A stretch of DNA of 64,000 bases from Burkholderiaceae bacterium (GCA_031291325.1 JARLJG010000045.1:46357-110356), one strand, 5' to 3'. Positions 1 through 10,397 are shown, numbered from the stretch's first letter. Notes: generated by a model from the letters alone, not told the origin. Translations and numbers: made by a program.

Positions 1-21
1 GGCAGGCGGAGCGGCAGCGGC

Positions 22-693
22 ATGCGCACTGCATTGGTCGTCGGCGCTTCGCGCGGCATCGGGCGCGAATTCGTGCGCCGGCTTTTGCAAGACGGGTGGA
101 AGGTGTACGCGACCGCCCGCGATGCCGCCGCCCTCGACGATTTGCGCGCGGCGGGAGCGGAAGCCTTGAAGCTGGATGTCGCCAAGCCGGAATCGCTGGC
201 CGGGCTGGGTTGGCTGCTCGACGGCGTCAAGCTCGACCTGGCCTTGTACGTGGCCGGTGTGCTGGGGCCGGATCAAGGCGCGCACGAGCCGCCGACCGTT
301 GCCGACTTCGACGCCATCATGCACACCAATGTGCTGGGCGCGATGCAGGCGATCCCGCTGGTGACGCCGCTGGTCGAAGATGCCGGCGGGAAGTTCGCGT
401 TCATTTCCAGCGGCTTGGGCAGCATTGCCGGCGCGACATCGAGCGGCAGATCGTGGCTGTACCGGGCCTCGAAGGCGGCGTTGAACATGGTGGTCAAGAG
501 CGCTGCCGCCGATTATCCGAAAGCGACCTTGATCGCCATCAGTCCCGGTTGGGTGCAAACCGACATGGGCGGGCCGCATGCAGCAGTTTCGGCAGAACGA
601 TCGGTGGCCGACATGCTGCGCGTGCTGGCCGAACGCAAGCGGACAGACAGCGGCGGTTTTTTCAATCACAGCGGCGAAAACCTGCCTTGGTAA
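22..693 (+). CDS. SDR-family NAD(P)-dependent oxidoreductase
   Basis: A 223-residue short-chain dehydrogenase/reductase, a cytosolic NAD(P)H-dependent oxidoreductase of unknown substrate. The N-terminus has the Rossmann signature GASRGIG (residues 8-14). The catalytic pair is Tyr147 and Lys151 in YRASK, with a Ser-Ser at 129-130 in the usual position of the catalytic serine. The length is slightly short for the family and resembles the C-factor/CsgA-like subgroup. It opens a run of co-oriented acyl-CoA genes, 45 bp ahead of an acyl-CoA dehydrogenase, so a role near fatty or branched acyl metabolism is possible but unproven. An upstream operon partner may lie outside the window. Confidence 0.85.
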   Translation: MRTALVVGASRGIGREFVRRLLQDGWKVYATARDAAALDDLRAAGAEALKLDVAKPESLAGLGWLLDGVKLDLALYVAGVLGPDQGAHEPPTVADFDAIMHTNVLGAMQAIPLVTPLVEDAGGKFAFISSGLGSIAGATSSGRSWLYRASKAALNMVVKSAAADYPKATLIAISPGWVQTDMGGPHAAVSAERSVADMLRVLAERKRTDSGGFFNHSGENLPW

Positions 694-738
694 CCCCAAG
701 CGCAGCCTAGCCGATCACAGCAGGCAACGAGTCTCCAT

Positions 739-1869
739 ATGGTTTTATCAGAACAACACGAAATGATCCGCGACGCGCTGCGCGCGTTTGCGCAAGAACG
801 CCTGGCGCCCAATGCCGCGCGCTGGGACCGGGAGCATCATTTCCCGCAAGAAGAATTGCACGGGCTGGCAGCGCTGGGCGCGTATGGCGTCGCGGTGCCG
901 GAAGAATTGGGCGGCGCTGGCCTCGACTACGTGTCGCTGGCGCTGGTATTGGAAGAAATTGCAGCCGGCGACGGCGGCACCTCGACCGTGATCTCGGTCA
1001 ACAATTGCCCGGTGTGCAGCATCGCGATGATGTACGCCAACGCCGCGCAAAAAGAACAGTGGCTGCGGCCGCTGGCGCAAGGCGAGATGCTCGGTGCATT
1101 TTGCCTGACCGAGCCGCACGCCGGCAGTGATGCTTCAACGCTGCGCACCACCGCGACCAGGGATGGCGACCACTATGTGCTGAATGGCGTCAAGCAATTC
1201 ATCACCAGCGGCAAGCATGCGGATGTCGCCATCGTGATGGCAGTCACCGACAAGGCAGCCGGCAAGAAAGGCATCAGCGCCTTTTGGGTGCCGACCAAGA
1301 CGCCCGGCTACATCGTCGCGCGGCTGGAAGAAAAGCTGGGTCAGCATTCGTCGGACACCGCGCAAATCCTGTTCGAAAATTGCCGCATCCCGGCGCAAAA
1401 CCTGATCGGCGAAGAAGGGCAGGGCTACAAGATTGCATTGTCCGGCCTGGAAGGCGGGCGCATCGGCATCGCCTCGCAGTCGGTCGGCATGGCGCGCGCG
1501 GCGTTCGACGCGGCGCTGGCGTATGCGAAGGAGCGCACCAGCTTCGGCCAGACCTTGTTCGAGCATCAGGCGGTGCAATTCAAGCTGGCCGACATGGCGA
1601 CGCAGATCGAAGCGGCGCGCCAATTGATCTGGCACGCTGCCAGCATGAAAGATGCCGGCAAGCCGTGCCTGAAGGAAGCGGCGATGGCCAAGTTGTTCGC
1701 CAGCGAAATGGCGGAACGCGTCTGTTCGGACGCAATCCAGATTCACGGCGGTTACGGCTACGTGAGCGACTTCCCGGTCGAGCGCATTTATCGCGACGTG
1801 CGCGTGTGCCAGATCTACGAAGGCACCAGCGATATCCAGAAAATATTGATCGGGCGGGCGCTGGCCTGA
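739..1869 (+). CDS. Short-chain-type acyl-CoA dehydrogenase
   Basis: A 376-residue FAD flavoenzyme catalysing alpha,beta-dehydrogenation of an acyl-CoA, passing electrons to ETF. Family signatures are CLTEPHAGSDAS near residue 125 and QIHGGYGYVSDFPVER near the C-terminus. The catalytic base appears to be Glu361 in IYEGTSDIQ. That is the short-chain/butyryl-CoA dehydrogenase arrangement; isovaleryl-CoA dehydrogenases carry the base elsewhere and usually lack Glu here. So although it lies beside leucine-catabolism genes, I do not call it LiuA; liuA may be outside the window. Branched short-chain substrates remain possible. The start follows a 45 bp gap after the SDR gene. Confidence 0.9.
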   Translation: MVLSEQHEMIRDALRAFAQERLAPNAARWDREHHFPQEELHGLAALGAYGVAVPEELGGAGLDYVSLALVLEEIAAGDGGTSTVISVNNCPVCSIAMMYANAAQKEQWLRPLAQGEMLGAFCLTEPHAGSDASTLRTTATRDGDHYVLNGVKQFITSGKHADVAIVMAVTDKAAGKKGISAFWVPTKTPGYIVARLEEKLGQHSSDTAQILFENCRIPAQNLIGEEGQGYKIALSGLEGGRIGIASQSVGMARAAFDAALAYAKERTSFGQTLFEHQAVQFKLADMATQIEAARQLIWHAASMKDAGKPCLKEAAMAKLFASEMAERVCSDAIQIHGGYGYVSDFPVERIYRDVRVCQIYEGTSDIQKILIGRALA

Positions 1870-1901
1870 TCCGATCTCAACGCAGACAGGGAGGGACGAC
1901 T

Positions 1902-2507
1902 ATGGCTGGCGATCTCGATTTCTATTTCGATTTTTCTTCTCCGTACGGATATTTCGCGGCGATGCGCATCGATGCATTGGCGGCCAAGTATCGGCGCAAG
2001 GTCAACTGGACGCCGATCCTTTTGGGCGCGGTATTCAAGGTCAGCGGCAGCATGCCGTTGACGATGATTCCGTTGAAGGGCGAGTATGCATTGCACGACT
2101 TCCTGCGCAGCGCGCGCTTCCACGGCATCCCGTTCCGGCAGCCGGCGACTTTCCCGATTGCGACGCAATCGGCTGCGCGCGCGATGGTGTGGCTGCAGCA
2201 AACGGTCGGCGCGGAACCGGCGATTGCCTTTGCCAAGGCGGCTTACCAAGCCTATTTCGTCGACGGCATCGACATCGGCGATCCGGCCAACTTGCAGCAC
2301 CTCGCGGAAAAGCAAGGACTGGATGCGGCAGCCATGCTGGAAGGCTTGAATAGCGCGCCGATCAAGGAGCAATTGAAAAACAATGTCGAGCGGGCATTGC
2401 AGAACAAGGTATTCGGCTCGCCCTACGTCATCGTCGATGGCGAACCGTTCTGGGGTTTCGACCGCTTCGACCAGTTGGAATCGTTTTTGATGAACGGCAG
2501 TATTTAG
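1902..2507 (+). CDS. DsbA-fold 2-hydroxychromene-2-carboxylate isomerase-like protein
   Basis: A 201-residue thioredoxin-fold protein of the kappa-GST/HCCA-isomerase family. The N-terminus LDFYFDFSSPYGYF has a Ser-Ser-Pro-Tyr active-site loop instead of the CxxC of disulfide oxidoreductases, which is typical of glutathione-dependent isomerases in this family. The C-terminal GSPYVIVDGEPFWGFDRFDQL is also characteristic. The start is set by a GGGAGGGAC ribosome-binding site 6-12 bases upstream, and the open frame extends further upstream without support. It may isomerise a glutathione adduct or aromatic intermediate. Its substrate here is unknown, and the operon context only suggests acyl or aromatic catabolism. 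Confidence 0.8.
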   Translation: MAGDLDFYFDFSSPYGYFAAMRIDALAAKYRRKVNWTPILLGAVFKVSGSMPLTMIPLKGEYALHDFLRSARFHGIPFRQPATFPIATQSAARAMVWLQQTVGAEPAIAFAKAAYQAYFVDGIDIGDPANLQHLAEKQGLDAAAMLEGLNSAPIKEQLKNNVERALQNKVFGSPYVIVDGEPFWGFDRFDQLESFLMNGSI

Positions 2508-2511
2508 ATAA

Positions 2512-2718
2512 ATGTCAATGATATCGAAGTGGTGGATTTTGCAATACCGCAAGAGCGAACCGTGGCATGTTCGCTCAATCCCCACTATTCTTTGGTTCCC
2601 TCTTTTCAGCTATAGATGCCAAACCAAGGGACCCTTTAATACGAAAGAAGATGCGCTAACTAAGGCGAACGAGTTGAATGCAAAAAGTAATCGGCCAATC
2701 GACATAGTCGTTAGCTGA
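2512..2718 (+). CDS. Small orphan protein (68 aa)
   Basis: I do not recognise this ORF. It starts four bases after the isomerase stop and encodes 68 residues rich in Trp, Lys and Ser, with the stretch GPFNTKEDALTKANELNA. Its codon use is visibly more AT-rich than its neighbours (AAA, ACG, CTA, AGT codons). The ribosome-binding site is weak. It could be a small acquired gene, a decayed fragment, or chance. It fills a gap that would otherwise be about 290 bases. Confidence 0.4.
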   Translation: MSMISKWWILQYRKSEPWHVRSIPTILWFPLFSYRCQTKGPFNTKEDALTKANELNAKSNRPIDIVVS

Positions 2719-2800
2719 CCTTACTCAGTTGCACACCATTATTGGAGTTCCAAATGGAATCTCTAAATGTTAAACAAGCTTTAAAATCAAGGAGACCGCA

Positions 2801-3202
2801 ATGACAATGAAAAAAGGCTACAAGGCATTGGTCGACGAAGCCAGCGCGCAGATCAAGACTTACACAGTGGCAGAAGCGCAAGCCAAGTTGAGCGACCCGA
2901 ATGTGCAATTCGTCGACATCCGCGATATCCGCGAGCTGGAACGCGAAGGCGTGATCCCCGGCGCTTATCACGCGCCGCGCGGCATGATCGAATTCTGGGT
3001 CGACCCGGATTCGCCGTATTTCAAGCCGGTGTTCGGCGAAGCCAAGGAATTCATCTTCTTTTGCGCCGCCGGCTGGCGCAGCGCATTGACCACCAAGACC
3101 GTGCAAGACATGGGTTTGACGCCGGTGGCCGATATCGCGGGCGGCTTTGGCGCATGGAAAGCGGCAGGCGCTCCGGTCGCGGAAAAAGAAAAAAAGGCCT
3201 GA
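2801..3202 (+). CDS. Rhodanese-domain sulfurtransferase
   Basis: A 133-residue single-domain rhodanese. The active-site loop begins at the Cys of CAAGWRSA, matching the CxxGxR pattern that cradles a cysteine persulfide. The N-terminal VQFVDIRDIRELEREG and PGAYHAPRG match the rhodanese CH2 signature. It is cytosolic, with no signal peptide. A clear AAGGAG site lies a few bases upstream of the ATG. The next gene follows with no gap, so the two are translated together. The sulfur acceptor is unknown. Confidence 0.88.
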   Translation: MTMKKGYKALVDEASAQIKTYTVAEAQAKLSDPNVQFVDIRDIRELEREGVIPGAYHAPRGMIEFWVDPDSPYFKPVFGEAKEFIFFCAAGWRSALTTKTVQDMGLTPVADIAGGFGAWKAAGAPVAEKEKKA

Positions 3203-3604
3203 ATGGCGAAGCGCAAAGTTGCTGCGGCTGACGCCTGCCCATGCGGCGGCGGCAACTACGCGACATGCTGCGAACCGTATCATCGCGGCGCGCTGGCCGA
3301 GACTGCCGAAAAATTGATGCGGGCGCGTTATAGCGCCTTTGTCAAAGGCGAGTGGGAGTTCGTGCATCGCACCTGGGACGAGCGCACCCGTCCCAGCCTG
3401 GCGGATTTGCAAAGCGACGACGGCGGCAAGTGGCTGGGGCTGGAAGTGCGGCGGCACACGGCGCAGCAAGATCAGGCCAGCGTCGAATTTGTCGCCCGCC
3501 ACAAGGTGGATGGGCGCGCGCAGCGCTTGCACGAAATCAGCCGTTTCGTGCGCGAGCAGGGGCAATGGCTGTATGTGGATGGCAGTTTTCCAGAAAGAAA
3601 ATAA
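3203..3604 (+). CDS. YchJ/UPF0225-family SEC-C protein
   Basis: A 133-residue protein of the YchJ family. The N-terminal CPCGGGNYATCCEPYH is a SEC-C type zinc-binding motif, and the following AEKLMRARYSAFVKGEWEF is the NTF2-like YchJ middle domain. The molecular function of this family is not settled. The gene begins on the base after the rhodanese stop and ends directly before liuB, so it is embedded in the operon by tight spacing. Similar length to homologues suggests it is intact. Confidence 0.85.
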   Translation: MAKRKVAAADACPCGGGNYATCCEPYHRGALAETAEKLMRARYSAFVKGEWEFVHRTWDERTRPSLADLQSDDGGKWLGLEVRRHTAQQDQASVEFVARHKVDGRAQRLHEISRFVREQGQWLYVDGSFPERK

Positions 3605-5212
3605 ATGACGATTCTCGATTCAAAACTCAATAGCCGGGCCGACGACTTCAAGCAAAATGCCGCAGCGATGCAGGCGCTGGTCGACGACTTGCGCGCCAAG
3701 GTGGCAAAAGTGGCGCAGGGCGGCGGCGAGGACGCGCGCAAGAAGCACGCCGCGCGCGGCAAGCTGCTGCCGCGCGAACGTGTGCAAAATCTGCTCGATC
3801 CCGGCACGCCCTTCCTGGAATTTTCGCAATTGGCAGCTTACGAGATGTATCACAATGCCGCGCCCGCAGCCGGCATCATCACCGGCATTGGTCGCGTGGC
3901 TGGGCAGGAATGCGTGATCGTCTGCAACGACGCCACCGTCAAGGGCGGCACTTATTACCCGCTGACGGTCAAGAAGCATTTGCGCGCGCAGGAAATCGCC
4001 GAACAAAACCGCTTGCCCTGCATTTACCTGGTCGATAGCGGCGGCGCAAATTTGCCGAACCAGGACGATGTGTTTCCCGACCGCGATCATTTCGGCCGCA
4101 TTTTTTACAATCAAGCCAACCTGTCGGCACAAGGGATTCCGCAAATTGCGGTGGTCATGGGTTCTTGCACTGCCGGCGGCGCGTATGTGCCGGCGATGAG
4201 CGACGAATCGATCATCGTCAAGGAACAGGGCACGATTTTCCTCGGCGGCCCGCCGCTGGTGAAGGCGGCCACCGGCGAAGTGGTCAGCGCCGAAGACCTG
4301 GGCGGCGGCGACGTGCATACGCGCTTGTCCGGCGTGGTCGATCATCTGGCGCAAAACGACCTGCACGCGCTGTCGCTGGCGCGCAAGATCGTATCCAACC
4401 TGAATCGGCAAAAGAAGCACGAGATGGCGGTGCGCGAGCCGGTCGAGCCGAAATATCCGGCGCAGGAATTGTACGGCGTGATCCCGGTCGATACGCGCAA
4501 GCCATTCGACGTGCGCGAAGTGATTGCGCGCGTGGTCGACGGCAGCGAGTTCGACGAATTCAAGGCGCGCTACGGCACCACCTTGATCTGCGGCTTTGCG
4601 CATATCTTCGGCATGCCGGTCGGCATCATCGCCAACAATGGCATCCTGTTTTCCGAGTCGGCCTTGAAGGGCGCGCATTTCATCGAATTGTGCTGCCAGC
4701 GCAAGATACCGCTGGTGTTCCTGCAAAACATCACCGGCTTCATGGTTGGACGCAAGTATGAAAACGAAGGCATCGCGCGCAATGGCGCGAAGATGGTGAC
4801 CGCCGTCGCCACCGCCGCCGTGCCGAAATTCACGGTCATCATCGGCGGCAGCTTCGGCGCTGGCAACTATGGCATGTGCGGACGCGCGTATTCGCCGCGC
4901 TTCCTGTGGATGTGGCCGAACGCGCGCATTTCGGTGATGGGCGGCGACCAGGCCGCCAGCGTGCTGGCGACCGTCAAGCGCGACGGCATCGAAGGCAAGG
5001 GCGGCTCTTGGAGCAAGGAAGAAGAAGAGACTTTCAAGCAACCGATCCGCGAGCAATACGAGCATCAAGGCCATCCGTACTATGCGACCGCGCGCCTGTG
5101 GGACGACGGCGTGATCGATCCGGCGGATACGCGCATGGTGCTTGGCCTGGGTTTGAGCGCTTCGTTGAATGCGCCGATCCCGGAAACCAAATTCGGCATA
5201 TTCCGCATGTAG
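3605..5212 (+). CDS. liuB: Methylcrotonyl-CoA carboxylase, carboxyltransferase (beta) subunit
   Basis: A 535-residue carboxyltransferase subunit of a biotin-dependent acyl-CoA carboxylase. It transfers CO2 from carboxybiotin to 3-methylcrotonyl-CoA in leucine degradation. Family features are the crotonase-like core with [16 protein letters not shown], the segment [17 protein letters not shown] typical of MCC beta subunits, and [13 protein letters not shown] near residue 420. The length fits MCC-beta. The assignment over propionyl-CoA carboxylase is supported by liuC, liuD and liuE in the same run. It starts directly after the YchJ-like gene. Its biotin-carrying partner LiuD lies about 6 kb downstream beyond the biotin genes. 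Confidence 0.95.
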   Translation: MTILDSKLNSRADDFKQNAAAMQALVDDLRAKVAKVAQGGGEDARKKHAARGKLLPRERVQNLLDPGTPFLEFSQLAAYEMYHNAAPAAGIITGIGRVAGQECVIVCNDATVKGGTYYPLTVKKHLRAQEIAEQNRLPCIYLVDSGGANLPNQDDVFPDRDHFGRIFYNQANLSAQGIPQIAVVMGSCTAGGAYVPAMSDESIIVKEQGTIFLGGPPLVKAATGEVVSAEDLGGGDVHTRLSGVVDHLAQNDLHALSLARKIVSNLNRQKKHEMAVREPVEPKYPAQELYGVIPVDTRKPFDVREVIARVVDGSEFDEFKARYGTTLICGFAHIFGMPVGIIANNGILFSESALKGAHFIELCCQRKIPLVFLQNITGFMVGRKYENEGIARNGAKMVTAVATAAVPKFTVIIGGSFGAGNYGMCGRAYSPRFLWMWPNARISVMGGDQAASVLATVKRDGIEGKGGSWSKEEEETFKQPIREQYEHQGHPYYATARLWDDGVIDPADTRMVLGLGLSASLNAPIPETKFGIFRM

Positions 5213-5272
5213 CGGGCAATTTCGCTATGGTTTGACGACGATAGCGATGATCATTATTTTATTGGCAATACT

Positions 5273-6061
5273 ATGACTTATTCGACCCTGACCTGTAGCC
5301 GCAGCGGGGCGCTGGCCGTGATACATTTGAGCCGCGCCGAAGTCCGCAACGCGTTCAACGAAACCACGATTGCCGAAATCACCGACGTCTTTCGTGCGCT
5401 GGGCGCTGCCGCCGACGTGCGCGCAATCGTGCTGGCCGCGCATGGCCCGGCCTTTTGCGCAGGCGCCGACCTGAACTGGATGAAAAAGATGGCCGGCTAC
5501 ACGCACGACGAAAATCGCGCGGATGCGGCACAATTGGCAGAAATGCTGCGCACCATCTACACTTGTCCGAAGCCGGTGGTGGCCAAGGTGCAAGGCGATT
5601 GCTATGCCGGCGGCATGGGCCTGGTGGCTGCGTGCGATATCGCGGTGACGGTGGAAGAGGCGAATTTCTGCTTGTCCGAAGTCAAGCTCGGCTTGATTCC
5701 GGCGACCATTTCGCCGTATGTCATCAAGGCGATGGGCGAAAATGCGGCGCGCCGCTATTTCCTGACCGCCGAGCGTTTTTCGGCGCAGGAAGCACACCGG
5801 ATCGGTTTCGTGCACGCGGTGGTCAAGGCCGATGCGCTGGATGCAGCGGTCGACGACATCGTGAAAGCGCTGCTGGCGGCCAGTCCGAACGCGGTGAAGG
5901 AAGCCAAATGCCTGGTGCGCGATATCGCCGGTGCGCCGTTGACGGAGGCGTTGATTGCCGACACGGCGGAACGGATCGCGGTGATTCGCGCATCGGACGA
6001 AGGGCGCGAAGGCGTGCGTTCGTTTTTGGAAAAGCGCAAACCGGGTTGGTTGAATAATTGA
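5273..6061 (+). CDS. liuC: Methylglutaconyl-CoA hydratase (crotonase family)
   Basis: A 262-residue enoyl-CoA hydratase-family enzyme, likely hydrating 3-methylglutaconyl-CoA to HMG-CoA. The first oxyanion-hole segment is GPAFCAGADLNWMKKM and the second is GDCYAGGMGLVAACDIAV. The catalytic-glutamate region reads NFCLSEVKLGLIPATISPYV. The DLNWMKKM signature is typical of methylglutaconyl-CoA hydratases. It sits 60 bp after liuB and just ahead of bioA, with liuD and liuE further down, which supports the specific role. Confidence 0.92.
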   Translation: MTYSTLTCSRSGALAVIHLSRAEVRNAFNETTIAEITDVFRALGAAADVRAIVLAAHGPAFCAGADLNWMKKMAGYTHDENRADAAQLAEMLRTIYTCPKPVVAKVQGDCYAGGMGLVAACDIAVTVEEANFCLSEVKLGLIPATISPYVIKAMGENAARRYFLTAERFSAQEAHRIGFVHAVVKADALDAAVDDIVKALLAASPNAVKEAKCLVRDIAGAPLTEALIADTAERIAVIRASDEGREGVRSFLEKRKPGWLNN

Positions 6062-6073
6062 ATTGGAGCAGTA

Positions 6074-7414
6074 TTGGAGTCGAATCAACAAGCCGATTGG
6101 GTCAAGCGCAGTTTGCATAGCGTCTGGCATCCATGCACACAAATGCAGCATCACGAAAGCGTGCCGCTGGTGCCGGTGTCGCATGGACGCGGCGCTTGGC
6201 TGTACGACACCGACGGGCGGCGTTATCTGGATGCGATCAGCTCCTGGTGGGTCAACCTGTTCGGGCATGCCAATCCGCGCATCAACGCGGCCTTGAAGGA
6301 TCAACTGGATCGGCTCGAACACGCGATGCTGGCCGGCTTTACGCATGAGCCGGTAGTGCGCCTGTCCGAGCAATTGGCGGCGTTGACCGGCGGCGTCTTG
6401 GGCCATTGCTTCTACGCGTCCGACGGCGCGTCGGCGGTCGAGATCGCGTTGAAGATGAGTTTTCACGCGTGGCGCAATGCCGGCAAGAGCGAGAAGCGCG
6501 AATTCGTTTGCTTGAAGGGCAGCTATCACGGCGAAACCATCGGCGCCTTGGCGGTAACCGACGTGCCGCTGTTTCGCGAGGCCTACGGGCCGATGCTGCA
6601 AGCGGTGCATGTGGTCGACGCGCCCGATGCGCGCAACGCGCAACCCGGCGAGAGCGCAAGCGACGTCGCCCGGCGCGCCGCGCAACATCTGCGGGCCTTG
6701 TTTGAGCAGCGCAGCGAACGGATCGCCGCCGTCATCGTCGAACCCTTGGTGCAATGCGCAGCCGGCATGGCAATGTACGATCCGGTTTATCTGACTGAAG
6801 TGCGGGCGCTATGCGACCGCTATAACGTGCATTTGATTGCCGATGAAATCGCGGTCGGCTGCGGACGCACCGGCACTTTTTTTGCGTGCGAACAAGCGGG
6901 CATCTGGCCGGATTTCGTCTGCCTGTCGAAAGGCATCAGCGGCGGCTATCTGCCGCTGTCGCTGGTGATGACGCGCGACGCGATTTACCAGGGCTTTTAC
7001 GATGCCGATGTGCGGCGCGGCTTCCTGCATTCGCATTCGTACACCGGCAATCCGCTGGCTTGCCGCGCCGCGTTGGCGACGCTGGCGATCTTCGATGAAG
7101 ACGACGTGCTGGCGGCCAATCGCGTCAAGGCGGAAAAATTGACCGCCGCGCTCGCGCCGCTGGCGCAGCATGCGCAAGTCAGCAATTTCCGCCGGCGCGG
7201 CATGATCTGGGCCTTTGACGCGGTCGTCGACGATGCGCAAGCGGCGGCGACTTTTTCGCGCCGTTTCTTCAGCACCGCGTTGCAACACGAATTATTGCTG
7301 CGTCCGATCGGACGCACCGTTTATCTGATGCCGCCTTACATCCTCGACGATGCCGAAATCGCCGGTTTGGCGGCCAGTGTCCAGAAAGTATTTGAAAAAG
7401 TGATCGCAGCATGA
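6074..7414 (+). CDS. bioA: Adenosylmethionine-8-amino-7-oxononanoate aminotransferase (DAPA synthase)
   Basis: A 446-residue class III PLP aminotransferase that converts KAPA to DAPA using S-adenosylmethionine as amino donor. The PLP lysine is Lys286 in [13 protein letters not shown]. The PLP-nitrogen aspartate is in [13 protein letters not shown] (Asp257). The N-terminal WHPCTQM and [18 protein letters not shown] are characteristic of BioA. The start is a TTG preceded by GGAGCAG. The end overlaps bioF by four bases (ATGA), so they are translationally coupled. It is the first gene of a bioA-F-D-B run. Confidence 0.95.
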   Translation: MESNQQADWVKRSLHSVWHPCTQMQHHESVPLVPVSHGRGAWLYDTDGRRYLDAISSWWVNLFGHANPRINAALKDQLDRLEHAMLAGFTHEPVVRLSEQLAALTGGVLGHCFYASDGASAVEIALKMSFHAWRNAGKSEKREFVCLKGSYHGETIGALAVTDVPLFREAYGPMLQAVHVVDAPDARNAQPGESASDVARRAAQHLRALFEQRSERIAAVIVEPLVQCAAGMAMYDPVYLTEVRALCDRYNVHLIADEIAVGCGRTGTFFACEQAGIWPDFVCLSKGISGGYLPLSLVMTRDAIYQGFYDADVRRGFLHSHSYTGNPLACRAALATLAIFDEDDVLAANRVKAEKLTAALAPLAQHAQVSNFRRRGMIWAFDAVVDDAQAAATFSRRFFSTALQHELLLRPIGRTVYLMPPYILDDAEIAGLAASVQKVFEKVIAA

Positions 7415-8619
7415 GCAATCCGAATCCCTTGATCGCCGCGTTGGAAAGCAACTTGCAGCAAGTCGACCGGCAGGCCTTGCGCCGCCGTCGCCGCGTGGCG
7501 GAAACGCCGTGCGCGCCGCGCGTGCAAGTCGATGGCCGCGAGATGCTGGCGTTTTGCAGCAACGATTATCTCGGCCTGGCCTCGCACCCGCGCCTGGTCG
7601 AAGCCCTGCGCGAAGGCGCCAGCCTGTATGGCGTCGGCAGCGGCGCTTCGCACTTGATTAGCGGCCACACCCGTGCGCATGCGCTGCTGGAAGAGCGTCT
7701 GGCGCAATTCATGTCGCCGCAGGTGGAAGCGGCGGGCGCGCTGTATTTCTGCACCGGCTACATGGCCAATCTGGCGGTGTTGACGGCGCTGGCCACGCCC
7801 GGCGCGGAAATATTTTCCGAGGCGCTGAACCATGCGTCGATCATCGACGGCGCGCGCCTGTCGCGCGCCAAGGTGCAGGTCTATCCGCACGCCGACCTGG
7901 AAAGTCTGGCGAACCTGCTGGCGGCCAGCAGCGCGCCGACCAAGATCGTGGTCACCGACAGCGTCTTCAGCATGGATGGCGATCTGGCTGCCTTGCCCGC
8001 CTTGCTGGCCTTGTGCGAGCGGCATGGCGCGTGGCTGGTGGTCGACGATGCGCACGGCTTCGGCGTGCTGGGTGAAAACGGACGCGGCGCGTTGGAGCAT
8101 TTCAATTTGCGTTCGACCAACCTGGTCTACATGGGCACGCTCAGCAAAGCGGCTGGCGTCGGCGGCGCATTCGTCGCCGCGCACGCCAGCGTGATCGAAT
8201 GGCTGGTGCAACGGGCGCGCCCCTACATCTACACCACTGCGGCAGCTCCGGCGCTGGCGCATGCATTGCTCGCCAGTCTGGACATCATCGGCGGCGCAGA
8301 AGGCCGGCAACGGCGCGCGCATCTGCAAAGCCTGATCGCACAAATTCGCAGCGGCTTGCGCTTGCGGCGCTGGCAACTGATGCCTTCCGATACGGCAATT
8401 CAGCCGGTGATCGTCGGCGCCAACGACGATGCGATGCTCGCCGCCGCCGCCTTGTTCGCGCAAGGACTGTGGGTGCCGGCGATCCGCCCGCCGACCGTGC
8501 CGCCGGACACTGCGCGCTTGCGGGTGACGCTGTCGGCGGCGCATACGAAAGAGGAAGTTGCGCAAGTGGTGGCGGCATTGAATGCGCTGGAAATACAAGA
8601 AGCGGAAAAGGCAGCCTGA
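7411..8619 (+). CDS. bioF: 8-amino-7-oxononanoate synthase
   Basis: A 402-residue alpha-oxoamine synthase condensing pimeloyl-ACP/CoA with L-alanine to give KAPA. The PLP lysine is Lys246 in [22 protein letters not shown] holds the PLP-interacting Asp212 and His214. [13 protein letters not shown] and [14 protein letters not shown] are family hallmarks. It overlaps bioA by four bases and is one base from bioD, so translation is coupled across the three genes. Confidence 0.96.
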   Translation: MSNPNPLIAALESNLQQVDRQALRRRRRVAETPCAPRVQVDGREMLAFCSNDYLGLASHPRLVEALREGASLYGVGSGASHLISGHTRAHALLEERLAQFMSPQVEAAGALYFCTGYMANLAVLTALATPGAEIFSEALNHASIIDGARLSRAKVQVYPHADLESLANLLAASSAPTKIVVTDSVFSMDGDLAALPALLALCERHGAWLVVDDAHGFGVLGENGRGALEHFNLRSTNLVYMGTLSKAAGVGGAFVAAHASVIEWLVQRARPYIYTTAAAPALAHALLASLDIIGGAEGRQRRAHLQSLIAQIRSGLRLRRWQLMPSDTAIQPVIVGANDDAMLAAAALFAQGLWVPAIRPPTVPPDTARLRVTLSAAHTKEEVAQVVAALNALEIQEAEKAA

Positions 8620-8620
8620 C

Positions 8621-9325
8621 ATGACAGCGCGTTTTCAATGTTTCGTCACCGGCACCGATACCGAGATCGGCAAGACCCTGATTTCTTCGGCCTTGCTGCA
8701 TGGATTGGTGCAAGCAGGCGTGCAAGCCGCCGGCATGAAGACGGTCGCCGCCGGCGCTGAAATGCGTGACGGCGTGCTGCATAACGACGATGCCGATCGC
8801 CTGGCAGCGGCGGCCAATGTGCAGTTGCCGCAGGAATTGGCCGTGCCGTATCTATTGCGCGAAGCCACCGCGCCGCATCGGGCAGCCGCCTTGCAAGGCG
8901 TGCGCATCGATGGCGCGCATATACTCGCCTGCCACGCCAGGATTGCCGAATTGGCGGACGCCGTGGTGGTCGAAGGCGTCGGCGGCTTCCGCGTGCCCTT
9001 GTCGGACGATTTCGATACTGCCGACCTGGCGCAGCAACTGGGCTTGCCGGTGGTGTTGGTGGTCGGCTTGCGGCTCGGCTGCATCAGCCATGCGTTGTTG
9101 ACCGCCGAGGCGATCATGGCGCGCGGCTTGAAAATCGGCGGCTGGGCCGCCAACCTGATCGATCCGCAAATGCGCCACGCCGAGGCCAACCTGGAAGCAT
9201 TGCAGGCGCGTCTGGATGCGCCGCTGCTCGGTTACGTGCCGCGCTTGCCGGTGGCTTCTGCCGCTGCGGCGGCGCGTTACCTGGATTTTTCGAGATTGCC
9301 GGACTGGCCGGCCAATCGTCTGTAA
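8621..9325 (+). CDS. bioD: Dethiobiotin synthetase
   Basis: A 234-residue ATP-dependent ligase that closes the ureido ring of dethiobiotin from DAPA and CO2. The P-loop is GTDTEIGKT at residues 11-19, and [13 protein letters not shown] corresponds to the EGAGG motif. The chosen ATG lies one base after the bioF stop; the open frame extends upstream inside bioF but without support. Length matches BioD. The chain continues to bioB after about 37 bp. Confidence 0.95.
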   Translation: MTARFQCFVTGTDTEIGKTLISSALLHGLVQAGVQAAGMKTVAAGAEMRDGVLHNDDADRLAAAANVQLPQELAVPYLLREATAPHRAAALQGVRIDGAHILACHARIAELADAVVVEGVGGFRVPLSDDFDTADLAQQLGLPVVLVVGLRLGCISHALLTAEAIMARGLKIGGWAANLIDPQMRHAEANLEALQARLDAPLLGYVPRLPVASAAAAARYLDFSRLPDWPANRL

Positions 9326-9362
9326 AAACAATGAATTGATTGATTGAGTGAGGAAACTGATT

Positions 9363-10397
9363 ATGTCGTCGCATCCCGTTACATTCCATCCCGCCGCTGC
9401 CGCCGCTGCAATTCCGGTCATCGTCGCCGACGCCTGGTCGGTGGAAGATATCGCCGCCCTGTTCGATCTGCCGTTTAACGATTTGCTATTCCGCGCGCAG
9501 CAAGTGCATCGCGAAAATTTCGATCCGACCGAAGTGGAATTGGCGACGCTGCTGTCGATCAAGACCGGCGGTTGCTCCGAAGATTGCGGCTATTGCCCGC
9601 AATCGGCGCATCACGAGGCCGGCGTCACCGCGCAGAAAATCCTGCCGCTGGAAAGCGTTCTGGATGCCGCGCGCCAAGCCAAGGAGAGCGGCGCGACGCG
9701 CTTTTGCATGGGCGCTGCCTGGCGCGAACCGAAGGACCGCGATCTGGAACACGTCGAAGAGATGGTGCGCGGCGTCAAGGCACTCGGTTTGGAAACTTGC
9801 GCGACGTTGGGCATGCTGGGCGAAGGCCAGGCGGAAAAATTGAAAGACGCCGGCCTCGACTATTACAACCACAACCTCGATACTGCGCCGGAGTTCTACA
9901 ACAACATCATTTCGACGCGCGAGTATCAAGACCGCATCGATACGCTGGGTCGCGTGCGCGGCGCCGGCATCAAGGTCTGCTGCGGCGGCATCGTCGGCCT
10001 GGGCGAATCGCGCTTGCAGCGCGCCGGCTTGATCGCGCAATTGGCGAACCTCGATCCGTATCCCGAATCGGTGCCGGTGAATAACCTGGTGCAAGTGGAA
10101 GGCACGCCCTTGCATGGCATCGATCAGATCGACCCGTTCGAATTCGTGCGCACCATCGCAGTGGCGCGCATCACGATGCCGAAGGCGCGCGTGCGTTTAT
10201 CGGCAGGACGACGCCAGATGGGCGAGGCGATCCAGGCCTTGTGCTTTTTGGCCGGCGCCAATTCGATTTTCTATGGCGACAAATTGCTGACCACCGGCAA
10301 CCCGGAAGTCGAGCAGGATCAAGCGCTGCTGACCAAGCTGGGCTTGCGCCCGCTGGGCAAGAAAGTCGATGCGCATTGCGACGGCTCCGACAAATAA
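9363..10397 (+). CDS. bioB: Biotin synthase
   Basis: A 344-residue radical SAM enzyme inserting sulfur into dethiobiotin. The radical SAM cluster ligands are Cys71, Cys75 and Cys78 in [13 protein letters not shown]. Further hallmarks are [19 protein letters not shown] and [11 protein letters not shown], the last carrying the Arg that helps ligate the auxiliary [2Fe-2S] cluster. The ATG at 9363 is chosen over an upstream in-frame GTG because a GAGGAA site sits just before it. No bioC or bioH is in the window, so the pimeloyl source is encoded elsewhere. Confidence 0.97.
   Translation: MSSHPVTFHPAAAAAAIPVIVADAWSVEDIAALFDLPFNDLLFRAQQVHRENFDPTEVELATLLSIKTGGCSEDCGYCPQSAHHEAGVTAQKILPLESVLDAARQAKESGATRFCMGAAWREPKDRDLEHVEEMVRGVKALGLETCATLGMLGEGQAEKLKDAGLDYYNHNLDTAPEFYNNIISTREYQDRIDTLGRVRGAGIKVCCGGIVGLGESRLQRAGLIAQLANLDPYPESVPVNNLVQVEGTPLHGIDQIDPFEFVRTIAVARITMPKARVRLSAGRRQMGEAIQALCFLAGANSIFYGDKLLTTGNPEVEQDQALLTKLGLRPLGKKVDAHCDGSDK

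Noticed and set aside
1284..1901. Upstream extension of the isomerase reading frame into the acyl-CoA dehydrogenase gene
   Set aside because: It overlaps a well-supported gene in another frame and has biased Arg/Gly-rich composition; the ATG at 1902 has a good ribosome-binding site.
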